Shown here: piece by piece, positions 34,493-46,807 of the stretch
How the letters are laid out: the number at the start of each line of letters is the position of its first letter
How positions within the stretch are numbered: the stretch's first letter is position 1
Assembly: GCA_021018815.1 (NCBI GenBank)
Contig: JAITYX010000034.1
Location: 3,162,001 to 3,226,000 of the forward strand
Source: Talinum fruticosum
Lineage: Eukaryota > Streptophyta > Magnoliopsida > Caryophyllales > Talinaceae
Length of the DNA: 64,000 nucleotides
Reading direction: 5' to 3'
Position numbers and translations under genes: made by a program
The notes under the pieces: generated by a model
Seen by the model: only the letters and a program-made list of their open reading frames with translations
The model's database searches: none
Told to the model about the DNA's origin: nothing

Positions 34493-36746
34493 TGAAGACT
34501 CAGGTATAACTCTCTATATCTGTATGGTTTTGAATTCAAGTTATTCTCATTCTTTGAGAAGCTCATCTTTAAGTTTCCAATACTGTCCGACCTACTCGAA
34601 TGCATATCTTGAGGAAAGAGATTATCTCTGGGTTTCTTACCTACTTAGATGTAATTCAAATAGTTGTCGAAGTTAATAATTATATGCATAACTTATTCCG
34701 AGCTCGACTTATTGCATTCACCGAAAAGAATTACTGCAATAATTCATCTTCTAAGTCAGACTTATTAACTGAAATTATTTACTTGGCAAATTTGATGCAA
34801 GGTGTCTATACAATTTCAGTTCTTTTTTTGGTAAGAACTTTGTATGTATTCATTACTCATGGAAAAGAAACATGGGTGTTGTGCCCCTTTTACAAAGTTT
34901 AAGGCCTCCCCCTTCTCTTTGCTTAAATCCTCTCAACTATTAAATTTAACTATATGGTATTTACATTATGAGCTTCTCTATACACTTCTCATACTTTTTT
35001 AACCCCAAGCTAGACTTTGTATTCTCATTCTTACTTTCTCTCCGATTTTCTTTCCTATGGTTGAATAATCTCTGTAGATTTTCCTAAAGACCTTGTAGTT
35101 CTATTGTTCCATATGTAGTATATACTTGCAGCCACCCCCGCCCATACCAATTTTTTCCTCCACCCGTCTTCTTTCATATTCAGTAACTTATCAAGCCATT
35201 TCAACACGTTGTTCCCTCCTACCCGCACTCCATTTCATCTCGCTCAGGTCTTCCCTTATGTACTATGTTGTATCATTGTCAAAGAAAAGATGTTCCATCT
35301 TTTTGTTGTTTTTCCACAATCTCCACACATTGTGTCCAAGTAGGGGCATGATTTTGCTAAGTCTTTCTCTCACTATAAGCTTTTTGTGTATCAAGAGCTA
35401 AAAAGTGAATGTATATCTAGGAATATTAGCCCTAGACCATACCATTCTAGCCCATTTAGTCTTATTCTGAGATTCAATGCCCAGGTAGACCCCTCCTTGA
35501 CAGTGTAGTTTTCTTTCTTCCCATGTTCCCACTTCTATTACTAGTTTGCACTGCATCCCCATTTGAAGTGTTCTTTAATAGCACAGAGTTTTTTCCAATA
35601 CCAACATGTATCTCCATGGGAATTATATGTCTATCAGTTATCTGCATTGAGATAGTGTTCATTCACCCATTAGATCCACAATAAATCTTTTTCATGGCCA
35701 CAGCCCACACAAGTTTAGCAGGACATGCCTCATTCCAAATGTATATGTTCTTTATCCCTAACCTAACATATGATTTAGGAATGCAAATGTCCTGCCAAGA
35801 GACAAAAGGGGATTTCCTATATTCAACGAGTAGCTCCCTAGAGGAAGTTTCTACATTTTGCACTAAGTTGCCTTAGGACTTCCCGGGATAGGATGAAAAT
35901 AGCACCCCAGTGATTGAACAAGCCCATACAAACCGATTTTGTGATGGTCACTCTTCCTGTGTAGGATAAATTCCTTGATTTCCAAGAGCAACTTAGTTGT
36001 GATCATATCCACCAATAATGAACAATCAGCTTTTTCTTAATCTTCCAATAGTTATTGGGATCCCCGGATATTTAACTAACAACTTGCTCTCTATGAAACC
36101 AATTTTCTCAATGATAAGCTACTTCACAATTTCATTTACACCCCCACTATGATGATAGACTTGTGGTGATTAATCTCCAATCCTGAAATGGCTTAAAAGT
36201 CTTGCAATGTTTTTAGTATTATATCCACTGTGATTGATCTTACAGAGCAAAATACTAGTTGATCATCTACAAACATCATATGATTCAACCTGAGTTTAGC
36301 ACATTTAGGGTGGAACTTGAAATTTGGGTGGTATGCATCCCTCGTGAGTGATCTAGATAAGTACTTCATTAAGAGTACAAATAATAGGGGTGATAGCGGG
36401 TCTCCTTGTCTCAAGCCTCTCCCTCCCTCAAAAAGCCATGAGAACCTCCATTCAATGAAACAGTGAATGATGTGGAAGTTATACAAGTCATTATCCATTT
36501 GATAAACTTATAGGGAAATTTAAGCCCTTTTAGAACCTCTTCCACAAACTCCTAATGAATCGAGCCATAAGTTTTTCTCATGTCTATTTTAAATAGACAT
36601 CTTGGTGAAATATTGACTCTTTGGTAACCTCTAGCAACCTCTTGACATAACGAGTACATTATAGAGAAGTTGTCTATTTTTCACAAAAGCACCTTGACTT
36701 AGGTTTGTGAGACATGGCATCACCTTACTTTAGTCTCATACATAAC

Positions 36747-38221
36747 CGAAGACTCGGACTCTAAATCTAAATCATTCCGAGTACTACATGAAGACTTAGG
36801 TACAAACCTCATCCCTCCTAAGTTTTGATTACAAGTCATTCTAAGTGTTATAGAAATTCGTGTATAAGTTTTCATTCAGTTTAACCGACTCGGAAAACAT
36901 ATTTTTGTATATCTTCCGCATTAGTGCTTCGACTCACCCAGACAACAATTGGATCTATCGCATGCTCAAATAATCTCTTTAACACTTTTTATCTAAGTTT
37001 GGACTACTTATTTCAACACAAAGTGAATTACAGTGTTAATTCGTCTTTCTAAGTCGGTTTGCTTGGTTGAGAGTTATTTTTCCACATCAAGTCCTTATAC
37101 TTTGATGTTTTCACTCTTTTAACTTGATCTTTCTTATGACTGACTCTAATGGAATTTGAGTATGTTGAATATTAGACTCAGAAAATTCCACTCTTCTAGG
37201 CCTAAGATAATTATGCACTTAATTATCTTAATTAAGTTATTATCTATACCAAATCTTGGACCAAAGTATTTTATATGTTGAGAACCAAAATTGTTTACTT
37301 TTGTAGGTTATCCAAACGAGGTTATCTCATTTTTGAACTACAAAAGTAGCCAGCTTCAAGTCGTCAATCACCAGCAGACAAGGCTTATCTACTTCGAACA
37401 AGGCTTAGACGATGTGTCGTGGTTGTCTGTTTTCAAAACTGGAAAACTTCAACGCTAAGCTTAACGAGTGATTTCCACCCTAGTTTTCGGACATCACCGG
37501 TTGACTGGAGCACCTTTAGGAGCCAAAAGTCATTGCACAACGTTCACATCCCAACGGATCTTTTCTAAACGATTTAGAAGAGTCGTTACAACGGCCGATA
37601 AAGACTTCGTTCGGAACTAAGACAGAATGGTCACTCTGCTTGGTCATCTATAAATAGAAGCCACTTCGAAGACTTGAAGATTGTTGAACACATTGCTGAA
37701 ACTATATCTCTTAGTACAATACTTATTCAATCTTCTTCGACAACTCCAAGTCTCGTACTTAATACTTTTCCGAATTGTAAAGTCTTGTAATCAGTCACAT
37801 ATTCTTCTTACTTTCGAGTAAGGTCCTTTGACTTAGCTGTAAGGGTTAACTCAGCTTAGTTGTCCCTAGGTGTAAAGGTTACCTCGGTTAGGAAGTACTA
37901 GATCGGATAAGGGAACTTCGAGTCTAAGAAAACACTATAAGGAATTGTTTAAAGGAGAAATTTTGGTTGAGTCGAGTCCGTTGTATTTTGAGGATTCAAA
38001 ATAGTGGATTTGACTTGGTGCTTGGATTAGCACTATCCGTGGTTTTCTGCCCCATGAGGGTTTCCATGTATCTCTCGAGTATAGAGTTTTCGAGTCTAAT
38101 CTAGACTTAGATTCTCGTGTTCATTCTTTTCAAGCTTAAAGTTTCTAAGCTTGTTGAAATTTCCTCATCACCCTATTCACCCCCTTTAGGGTGACTAAGA
38201 CTCTCCAAAAGCAAACCTTCA
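36747..38221 (+). mobile_element. S2: copia solo LTR inside the LINE
   Basis: 1475 bp on the + strand. It starts CGAAGACTCGGACTC (T to C at position 1) and ends CAAACCTTCA. The flanks ATAAC (36742-36746) and ATAAT (38222-38226) fit a 5-bp duplication with one transition. The RT reading of the LINE ('FRPISC-TFIYKCVSKVI') resumes across it. Extended form: 42 extra bases (36747-36788) precede the inner TGAAGACTTAGG. The TATA box CTATAAATAG is at 37648-37657. Confidence 0.9.
37648..37657 (+). promoter_or_regulatory. TATA box of solo LTR S2
   Basis: CTATAAATAGAAGCCACTTC, same context as in R1, R2 and R6. AACGG motifs lie upstream (for example cccaacggatc near 37552). Confidence 0.65.
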
Positions 38222-40059
38222 ATAATGACTTTGAAACACATTTGTATATGAAAGTGCAGCAGGATATTGGTCTAAAATCAACCACAGATTGAGGACTTGT
38301 TTACCTTGGGCAAGACTACTAAGTTTGTAGTGTTCCAGCTTTTTGTATTATTCGAGTTTTGAAAAATTCTTGCATAGCTTCGAGTCACAAGTCTTCCTCT
38401 CACATTCGAAGTCTCCTTGAAGAAGCCAATGCTGAACCCATCCGGCCCGGGAGATTTCTCATTTGGAATACTGAAAATCATCTCTTTTATCTCCTCTTCG
38501 AAAAATGGTCCGCAAAGATCTAGTTGTTGCTCGGTGCTTAGGTATTAGGTATAAGAGAAAATAGTAGGGTCTGCGTTTCTCCTATTTTTGACCTATTTTC
38601 CAAGTGGATTTTGATAATATTTCACCATGACATGAGCTACTTCATTGAACACCTCCTTTCTCTCCCCACTTTGATCCTAAATTGAGTATATACGATTGGC
38701 TAATTTCCTTCTTTTAACGAGTAGCAAAGAAAAATTTATTACATTGGGACTAATTCATTTTGCTCTATTGCTTTTTGAGAGCCATGCCTAACTTGAGGAT
38801 ATCGATGTAATTCTGCCTCATATTCTCCACCTCCTTGATATATTCTTCCTGCAATGGGTTTCCTTGTAGCTTTTGCTGACTGGCTTCAAGTTTGCTCTTG
38901 GCTATTTCCACTTACATATGGATATCTGCAAACATGTTCTTGTTGATCTTCTTCAAAGAAAGTTTAAGTAGGGATAGAGCATTCCTTAATTCAGCCATTT
39001 TTTATTTACCAACTTCCTTTTCCTAACAGACTTTGCACTATGTTTTTATATTCTTGGTCCTTGCTCCACATGTCATAATATCTAAAGGAGGATGAGGCTT
39101 TAGGGCCTTCGGAAATTTGAGCAATAATAGGGAATGGTCCGATAACCCTTGCATAAGAAACTCTACAAGCACAAACTCAAACTTGGCATACCATTGCGCA
39201 TTTACTAATATCCAATCAATTTTGGACCTAATGTGCTTGTTAGTCCACGTATATCTTGATCCAAAGCTCTACAAAATGAACAAATCCTTATTTTCAACAC
39301 ACTTTTTAAAGTCAATCATGTCTTCCTCTTCTACTTCGCAACCCCTATTCTATCATCCCCATGTAAGATAGAGTTGAAATCACCACTTACACACCAGGCA
39401 ATCTCCATTTGCTATGTTATCTCTGAAATTTTCTCCCATAGTGACAATCTTTGTTGTGCTTTATTCTTACCATACACTACTTGTCTAATAGAACATTTTT
39501 GTAGTGCTTAGTTGCATCACTTTACGAGTGTAGAAACCGCTCTGTACTAATCTCCACATCTATAACATATTGTTGGGGTTGCCACATCACACAAATTCTA
39601 CCTTTAGGAAGTATATGCCCCTTTGAAGTAAATTCCCATCCATTGCAAATTTTTTGTAAATTTTTTTCTTCATTTTCACTAGCCACTTTGGTTTCCAACA
39701 AACCCACCAATCCAGCTTTTTTATTACTTAGGTAGAGTTGTAAGTTTACCTATTTATTGGGGTTGTTTAACCCCTAACATTCCAACATAGTAGGTTCATT
39801 AGGGGTTCATCCCCTATTCCTTGTTGATCCACTATCTCCACACCTTCATCTACACTCGGTGCCTCAAAGTTGTTAGCCAACTCATTGTGTTTTCCACTGG
39901 CTTTAACATGTTCTTTTGTAGTTTTCCTCGGCCTAATAAACCCATCCTGGTCTTGTTGTACCATGTGCTCATCTGTTTTATGTCCCCTCCCTTTTAAGTG
40001 TGTTGTGGAACTCTCCTCCACTCAACCCTTGTCACCTGTTTCTACTTCCTGTAATCAGT

Positions 40060-40955
40060 TGCTTCATGCCTAAATAGACTGCAATGTGCACATTTAATGG
40101 GATTCCATTCATAGATAACTTTCTGCTTGATTACCATATCATTTTTATTCTCAATATCCACATAATCGGGTAATGGTTCATTTAGTTGGACCTCAATCAT
40201 CACTCTAGCATAGTGCGAGTAAGGTTCTTTCCATAGTAGGCTAATCCGTTTTGATAGGTGTGCCCACCAAGCTACTTATCTTGCGTAAACTATCCACTTC
40301 CCAATATTTAAAATCCAGCTCTGGGAATTGTACCCAAACTAGTGAGGAGGTGATAGCATTCAGGTCAATTTCTAGGTCCATGTTCCATGGTTTGACTATG
40401 AATGGTTTTTGTCAAAGAAGTACATCCGCTTTCTCAAGCACAACCTCCCTATCTTGCATAGATTTAAATCTCATCATAAACAAGCCTTTCCTTACAGATG
40501 CTACTTTATTAATGTTCTCATAATTCCATATCCTTCTTACAAAACCAATAATAATCTCAAATGGGGATTTGCCCTTAAAACGCAACACAAAACATCATTA
40601 TTCTAGTATTCTACTTCCCCATAATGTCCTCCTCCACTTTAGAACATTTGGATCCATTAATCTCTAAAGTAGGTACAAATTTGAGAACATCAACTTCACT
40701 TGGGTCAACTAAAGCTGCATACAAGCTGACTCGATTACGATTGATTCTTCTTTCCATTGAATTTTGCCTAATTCCCTCCTCAATTATAGGATTTGGATTA
40801 CTTGTTTCATTGGATTTGTCCACCTGCTTCTCACCTGGTTGTGGCTGGTTGGTTGGAGCTCTTTGAGTATGGCTTGTGGCTCTGGATCTGGGTGGATTAG
40901 TAATGTTTAAATGTCCTCTAGGCGTTCCTCTTTTGCCCCCGCCATGGCTGAGCAT
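40060..40955 (-). pseudogene. LINE ORF1-like protein, broken
   Basis: An open N-terminal stretch 40611-40955 ('KFVPTLEINGSKCSKVEEDI') is followed in shifted frames by 'PFIVKPWNMDLEIDLNAI' and 'LVWVQFPELDFKYWEVDSL', then 'YEWNPIKC' type sequence ending in a zinc-knuckle-like region near 40060-40130. This is the DUF4283/zinc-knuckle ORF1 typical of plant L1 LINEs, thought to bind element RNA. Multiple stops. Confidence 0.75.
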
Positions 40956-42049
40956 GGGAGCTCATGAGCAAGGAGGAAGTTGTTATGTAAAAGATATATC
41001 ACATAAAATGTTATTACAATTTCAATTCTTCATTCTTCTAAAAGATAGACACAAAATGGAATTAGAAGTTATTGAATATTACTCAGAAAATTCCATTTAT
41101 TCGAGATAAGGATAATTAAGTGCTTAATTTTTTGAATTAATTTTTTATCCTTTCCTAATTTTTTTTACCAAAGTATTTTTATACTTTGAGTACCATTTTA
41201 ATTTGCTTTTGCAGGTTGATTAAAGTGCTTTAGTCTCATCTTGAAAAGTAAAAGCAACCGGCTTCTAACCGTTAAACACCAGCAGACAGAAAAGTCATTA
41301 TTTCAGGATTAGCTCGGACACTGTGTCAAGGTTGTTTGTTTCCAAATTCGGTAAACTTTAAATTGAGTCTAATGGTTGTTTCCACCCCGATTTCGAGTCA
41401 CAACTAGTGGGTTGGACAACCTTTTGCGCCAAGGACTAAAGTATAATGTTAATATTTACAACGACTCCTTTTACGAGGGACCCATACTATCCGTTGCAAT
41501 GGCTAGTAAAGCTTCCGATCGATAATCGATCACAACGGATACTCGCCTCGTTAAGTATAAATAAAGGTCATCCTACAAGACTTGAAGATTGCTTGGAACC
41601 GAATTCATATTTTTATATAATCATTCTCAATCTTGTCTAGCTTTCAACTCTGTACTTAACTTCTTACCTTCGAGTTGAAAAGAAGAAGTCTTGTAATTAC
41701 TCCGTGAGACCCCGAAATTTCAGGTGCTTGCACTGGTAGTGAATTATTAGAATTTTCCGAGTCGGAATTAGAAACCCGAGAACCGAAACCGAGCTTAGGC
41801 TAGCTTATTGGGCCTATTGAAATTGAAGTTGGGCCCAATAGAATAAAAAGGAAAAAGAAAATGAGGAATGAAGATTGCTTGGCAGTTGAGAAAAGGAGAG
41901 CGGCGGATGATTAAAGCAAGGAGGAAGGGGTCCAATTGGATTAGGCAAGCAAAGCCCATTAGGTGGAATAAGGGAATTAGGAGAGAGAAATTAGGATTGA
42001 GAACAAAGAAAAGAACGAAGAAGCGAAGCGAGGAAAGAAAGAGGAACAG

Positions 42050-42645
42050 GAAAGCGAGAGCAGAGGAAAGCGAAAGGAAGCGAACGGAGCGAGAGAGGGA
42101 GGAAACACGAGAACCAGCGGCCCGCGGCCGCCTGAGCAGCGAGGTCGCCGCCGCTGGTGGGCAAGGGAGAGCTCGGGCTTGAGGGGCCGAGCAGAGCAGA
42201 AGAAGAAAGGGGAACGAAAGGACGCGGAAGCAGGGAAGCGAGAGCGGGAGAGAGAGCGCGAGAGCCGGCGGCCGGTGGCTGCTCGAACGGCAACGACGCC
42301 ACCGCCGGTGGGCGAAGGGAGAGCGGGAGCTCGGGAGGCCGAGCAGAACGAAGAAAGAGAAGAGTAGAGAGGCCGAGCAAAGCGGGGACCGAAGGGATTC
42401 CGCGGCCAGCGAACGCGAGGAGGGAGACGAGGCCGGCGAGCGGGCTAAGGGTGGCCGGCGAGCAAGGGAGCAACGTCGACCGGCGATCGAGAGGGAGACG
42501 CTGGACGAAGAGGACCAGATGCAGAACACAGAGTAGCAAGGAATTGAGGCCGAGAGGTAGAGGAAGAAGAGGAAGCAAAACCCAAACCGAACCTAATCCG
42601 AAACCCTGTAGAACCGAATTCTTAGAACCTCTAAGAATCTAAGGT
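42050..42645 (+). other. GC-rich, purine-biased block in G1 ending at a GGTGAGT
   Basis: The + strand is strongly G/A-biased (gagcgagagaggg type) and much richer in GC than anything nearby. It ends in an AAG/GTGAGT-like splice-donor sequence at 42642-42650. This may be the transcribed leader of the gypsy element with a donor site. Long open frames on both strands here are a result of composition; no protein motif is visible. Confidence 0.4.
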
Positions 42646-43543
42646 GAGTAGTCTGAATTCATCCTCTAGATTAAAATGAATTAGGTGGATTGAATATGAA
42701 TTTGATGCATGAAATCGGAAACCCTAAGCTAATTGAAGAATCTAGAGGCCTAAATTCACGAAACTAGAAACTCACGAATTGAAAAGCATGTTGCGATTTA
42801 TGCCTAGTTCATGAATTTAATGAAATTTGAGCATTGTTGAGCATGATTATTGAGCTGTGTGATTGAGAATTTAGTGAAGTTAGCTTGAACCGAATTATTG
42901 AGAAAAATCAGGAAATTGAATTCCATGAGTTATGTGCAGATTTTTATGAATTAAGCATGCTTTGTCCGAATTGTTGCGAAGTCATGTGTAGCTCAAATTT
43001 CCTGAAACTTTTACTGCAGCTTCGTGGCAATTTATGGGAAATTCCTGTTAAATTTCGTATGCATTGGATGAGTAGATTAGGAGATATGCGATTTTGAGTG
43101 AAAATGTTCTGTTTTGGGCTAAATCATATCTAAGTGAGTAAGCTGAATCAAGAGCTGAAATTTAAGAAGTTATGTGACTAGATTAAAAGATATTCATGGA
43201 TTAAGGAAAGTTGTAGAACCATTAACCACTTCTACGCGATAATACGCGATCACGAAAACGATAAGTTCGTCGATTAGGAATCATAAGTGGTATGCTTATG
43301 TGATTGTGTGTTTATCTTGAATTACGTTGATCACGAATGGCATAAGCATGCGTGTGTGAAATGAATTGATTATACTTGAGTTAGAACTTGCTTATGTGAA
43401 TTGCTTGTTTTGAGGAAGTTACGCATGAACATGCTAAGCATGAATTATATGAACTAAGTGTACCTTATGTATAAGTAATAAGAAAATAAGAAATTTAAAG
43501 AACTAAAGAAGGGAGAAAGGATTGTGTTATTGATCTTAGACCC

Positions 43544-43740
43544 CACGAATTAAAGAACCCTCTGAAGCTATGGCCATAGAAGTGTCTCGTCAACCCGAAG
43601 CCACGAATTATTTTGCTTCTACGAATTATTGACAGTATGCGTCCTTCGAGGAAGGGAGGCCGCCTCGAGGCCACGAATTATTTTGCCTCGAGGCCACGAA
43701 TTAGCCTCCGTGAGCCGAGCCCACGAATTATTTTGGCTCC
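43544..43740 (+). repeat. Dispersed 'ccacgaattattttg' repeats in G1
   Basis: The core CACGAATTA, or the shorter ACGAATTA, recurs at about 43544, 43602, 43621, 43672, 43694 and 43722, each flanked by GC-rich gene-like words such as gcctcgagg. A local amplification inside the LTR. Confidence 0.7.
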
Positions 43741-43967
43741 AAGAACTGGGTCTTTAGAGCGGAACATAAATCTTCTTTCCATTCGAAACTAAGAAGACTT
43801 AAAAGAATTATGATATGAAGAAACGAATGATCGTGCATATCGAACAAGAAAGAACGAATCGATGATTTATGAAATGCATGATTGAACTCAAGAAGAAGAA
43901 TAAGAAGAAGATCGAATCCTGTCTTCATAAGAAATGAATTTGATAAGAAGCAAGATATGATTTTTGT

Positions 43968-44072
43968 GATGAATGCCTTGCATGATGAATGATTTACTTG
44001 ATGAATAACTTGCTTGATGAATGATTTACGTGATGAATGAATTGCATGATGAGTGATTATATGATTTACTTG
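43968..44072 (+). repeat. Degenerate ~20-bp 'gatgaatgatttact' repeats in G1
   Basis: Variants of 'tgatgaatgatttacttga' occur about five times in a row. Confidence 0.7.
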
Positions 44073-44485
44073 CGTAGAAAGACGAATGATGCATGTTTAA
44101 TTGAATTCATGAATAAGTGAGGTCATAGTACTTCTCGGTAAGTTGGTAAGTTTAGAATCTCGCATGTTTTAAGCATGTATGATCCGAATCGCATGTTATG
44201 AATGAGTTATGAACTTACGTGTGTTTGTTAATGAATTAATGTGCAAAGTGAAACCCGGGGTTGGGTTTGGATTATTCACTGGGCTAGTGAGCTCATGACA
44301 TCACCAACATTTCAGGTGCGAAGTTAAGACCGGCAGGAGTTGCCTTTGGCTTTTGGATATAGCGGACGAATAGGAGATGCCTGGACTTACTTGCTTGTTT
44401 TCGTCTTTTGTCCGTAAAGATGTTTGTAAAGACTGGTTGTAAATGAATTTAAGTTTGGTTATGATGTAAATTCCCTATGTGAATA

Positions 44486-44546
44486 CTCCGAGCGTGTGGC
44501 TCGTTGAGTTGTGTAGTGTTTCTCCGAGCGTGTGGCTCGTTGAGTT
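44486..44546 (+). repeat. Duplicated 25-bp block, 36-bp period, in G1
   Basis: 'ctccgagcgtgtggctcg' plus 'ttgagtt' occurs at 44486-44510 and again, identical, at 44522-44546. Its core gagcgtgtggctc also contains a short inverted pair (gagc/gctc). Confidence 0.85.
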
Positions 44547-45205
44547 TTAGATTGTGTTTCGTGCGGGGTTAGGGCTTTAAGCCCATGGGTTTAGCCGGTT
44601 ACGGAGGAAACTCTGCCGAAATTTCCGGAAAAACCTTTGAAAGCCTAGAATTACGCTTCCGCCAATCCAATAAAGGGTTATTAACCCCAAGTTGAGATCT
44701 TATGCAGCCTTAGGGGTTCCTCTCGGGAACCACGGCATGTAATACTCCTAGGGTGGGTCTAGGGGTGTTACATACTCTTACTTACTTAAATTCTTTACAT
44801 CATCCCTTGATCGAGCTGTAAGGGTTAACTCAGCTTAGTTGTCCCTAACTATAAAGGTTATCTCAATTAGGAATTACTAGAACAGATAATGAAATTTATG
44901 TGTCTAGGAAAATTTGTATAGAATTATTTAAGGGAGCAATTCTATAAGATTCAGTTCTTGTATTTTGTGAATTCAAAATAATGCATTTGACTTGGTGTTT
45001 GAATTCACACTTGTTCGTGCATTTACGCCCAGGGAGGATTTCCACGTATTTTCTGCATTATGTCTTTTTGAGTTCATTCTAAACTCAAAACTATTTTCCG
45101 AGTTTATACTTTGCATAAAATCCTTTCATTCCGTAAAATTTTCTTCTCACCCTGTTCACCCCCCACCCCTCTAGGGTGATTTAGACTTTCAAGAGAAAAC
45201 CTTCA

Positions 45206-45279
45206 ATAAAGAAGTAAAGAAAGTAAGAGTTTGACTTATTACAAGACTTCTTCTATTTCAACTCAAAAGTTGAGAAAAC
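45206..45279 (-). repeat. R4 5' LTR, piece 2 of 4
   Basis: 74 bp between S1 and S3, containing 'ttattacaagacttcttct', homologous to LTR sequence 'gattacaagacttttctct' at 13049-13060 and 21195. It ends with AAAAC, the S3 target duplication. Confidence 0.85.
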
Positions 45280-46807
45280 TGAAAGTTTGCTTTTGGAGAA
45301 GTTAAGTCACCCTAGAGGGGGTGAATAGGTTGATGGAAGATTTTTAGAAAATCAAACTCTTTTGCACATAATAGAGACAGAAGCAGTTCGAGTCAAGATT
45401 AGACTCGAGAAAAGTATAAACTTAGATTTGCGTGGAAACCCTCTTGGGGCGGAAAACTACGGACGAGTGTCAATCCGGACACCAAGCCAAATCCAATAAT
45501 TGAATCCTCAATTACAATGAATATGACTACCCAGATTTGTTCCCAAATAAATCTATTATAATTTTTCATGCTTAGAATTTACCTTATCCGATCGACCTAG
45601 TACTTCTAAGTTGAAGTTACCTTATCAACTTGGGATCCTCTAATTTTTCCCAAGGTTAGAAGCTCCCTTATCTAACCTGGTACTTCCAAACTAAGGTAAC
45701 CTTTACAGTTTAGGACAACCGAGTTGAGGTAACCTTTACAACTCAGCCAGAGAGAAAGAGTAGAAGAGTAGTAAGAATTGCAATACAAGCCGACTCAAAA
45801 GAATACAACTCGGAATATTAGAATTACCGTTTGGGAGTTGTATGCTAGAGAAGATGTTCAATATGGTCTCTTTTTTTCTTCCCTTCATCAGTCGAAATCT
45901 TGTGCTAAGGCTTCTATAAATAATCTGCCTTGAAGATATAGCCGTTGAGCCTCCAACATCTTATGTTGAAGTCATGTCGAGTCAACTAGCCGTTGTAACG
46001 AATAGTCCGAGTCACTCATATTTCTGGACCACCTTGAAATAGCTGTTGTGCCTTGGTCCTAGCTTCCAACAACTCTTTTTCCAACTTTTGTAAACTGGAA
46101 AAGCATAACGAAAAGACTGTTAGACTCGAAATAAAATATTACCCAAAACAGAATGAGACAAGGTTGTTAGTAAGTTACGAGCTTTTCTAGAAATTCCATC
46201 TTTTTGTGTGGCGAGCTTTAACGGTTAGAAGCCTTTTGTTTTTGCTTTTTCTTCAGATAATTGACATTAGAAAAACCTGCAAAAACATTAAGTACAATGG
46301 TTCTCAAAGTATAAATACACTTTGGTCCATAATTAGATAAGGATTAGTCTAAATAAAGCATTTAATGACTAATTACCTTAATCTATTAATCTGGAATATT
46401 TCAAGTCTAATATTCAATATACTCAGGTTCCACATATGCCAAAACTCATAAATAAATCATTAAATCTTAATGGGCACATGAGTTATATAGACATTTTACA
46501 ATTACGTATGATTAAACAAATAATAACGTAGGCAAACTAAATGTCCGAGTCCGACTTAGTGGGTCAGAATTTGAGTTCGAGTGGGTAAGAATCCGAGTTA
46601 CGAGTGGGTCGGACTTACTCGGATAATCTTAATATGCTTAAGTCTGAGTTCGATCAAGAATAAGTCATATTGAAATGATGAATTATAAAGCATATGACTT
46701 AGTTAAATGAATTTCTATTAGGATGCTTCTTGCTTTATCCTAAATTTAGATGAATGCATGAAATCAAAACACATCCAAGGGGTTAGTCAGTCATACCTGA
46801 GTCTTCA
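45280..46807 (-). mobile_element. S3: copia solo LTR, minus strand
   Basis: 1528 bp, TGAAAGTTTGCTTTTGG to CCTGAGTCTTCA, flanked by the perfect duplication AAAAC (45275-45279 and 46808-46812). The R4 LTR resumes directly after. Short form. One of the more diverged LTRs of the family. Confidence 0.9.

Larger units (their letters stand above)
34900..39799 (-). pseudogene. LINE ORF2: endonuclease and reverse transcriptase, broken
   Basis: The start at about 39799 reads MNLLCWNVRG, the classic N-terminus of plant L1 endonucleases. 'GLLETKVASENEEKNL' (39522-39710) continues it. The RT domain begins with 'NEKSPGPDGFSIGFFKE' (38278-38481) and continues after S2 with 'GLRQGDPLSPLLFVLL' (near 36380-36420) and the active-site box MFVDD (near 36258-36280; usually F/YADD). 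Toward 35660-35863, 'SWQDICIPKSYVRLGIKN' and 'NEACPAKLVWAVAMKK' belong to the zf-RVT region, which continues to about 35150. Acts in target-primed reverse transcription; here full of stops. Confidence 0.85.
34825..41014 (-). mobile_element. LINE (plant L1-type), minus strand, full ends, interrupted by S2
   Basis: Flanked by a 16-bp direct repeat TACAATTTCAGTTCTT (34809-34824) and TACAATTTCAATTCTT (41015-41030), one mismatch. On the minus strand it ends in a short poly-A (T run at 34823-34829), as expected for target-primed reverse transcription. Without S2 and its duplication it is about 4.7 kb. It holds an ORF1-like and an ORF2-like region, both broken. It sits inside S1. Confidence 0.9.
41703..44772 (+). 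mobile_element. G1: Ty3/gypsy solo LTR, 3.07 kb
   Basis: Flanked by the perfect 5-bp duplication TACTC (41698-41702 and 44773-44777). It starts CGTGAGACCCCGAAATTTC (T to C at base 1 of TGTGAGACC) and ends TAGGGGTGTTACA. Such ends are typical of plant gypsy LTRs, often of the Tekay/Del group (from memory). No gag or pol lies inside, so it is a solo LTR; 3 kb is long. It holds a GC-rich, purine-rich block at 42050-42560 and short tandem repeats toward the 3' side. It sits inside S1. Confidence 0.85.
34493..45205 (+). mobile_element. S1: copia solo LTR, + strand, split by a LINE and a gypsy LTR
   Basis: It starts TGAAGACTCAGGTATAAC and ends GAAAACCTTCA, reading on the + strand in pieces 34493-34824, 41015-41702 and 44773-45205. 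The flanks ACAGA (34488-34492) and ATAAA (45206-45210) differ by two transitions and are read as an aged 5-bp duplication. The surrounding R4 LTR reads on correctly across the join. No internal region, so it is a solo LTR. Short form. Confidence 0.8.

Noticed and set aside
41795..42578. Long minus-strand open frames (244 and 195 codons) and + strand frames in the GC-rich part of G1
   Set aside because: They overlap each other in several frames, consist of Ser/Leu/Pro/Arg or Arg/Glu runs, and follow the purine-strand bias. No domain motif is visible.
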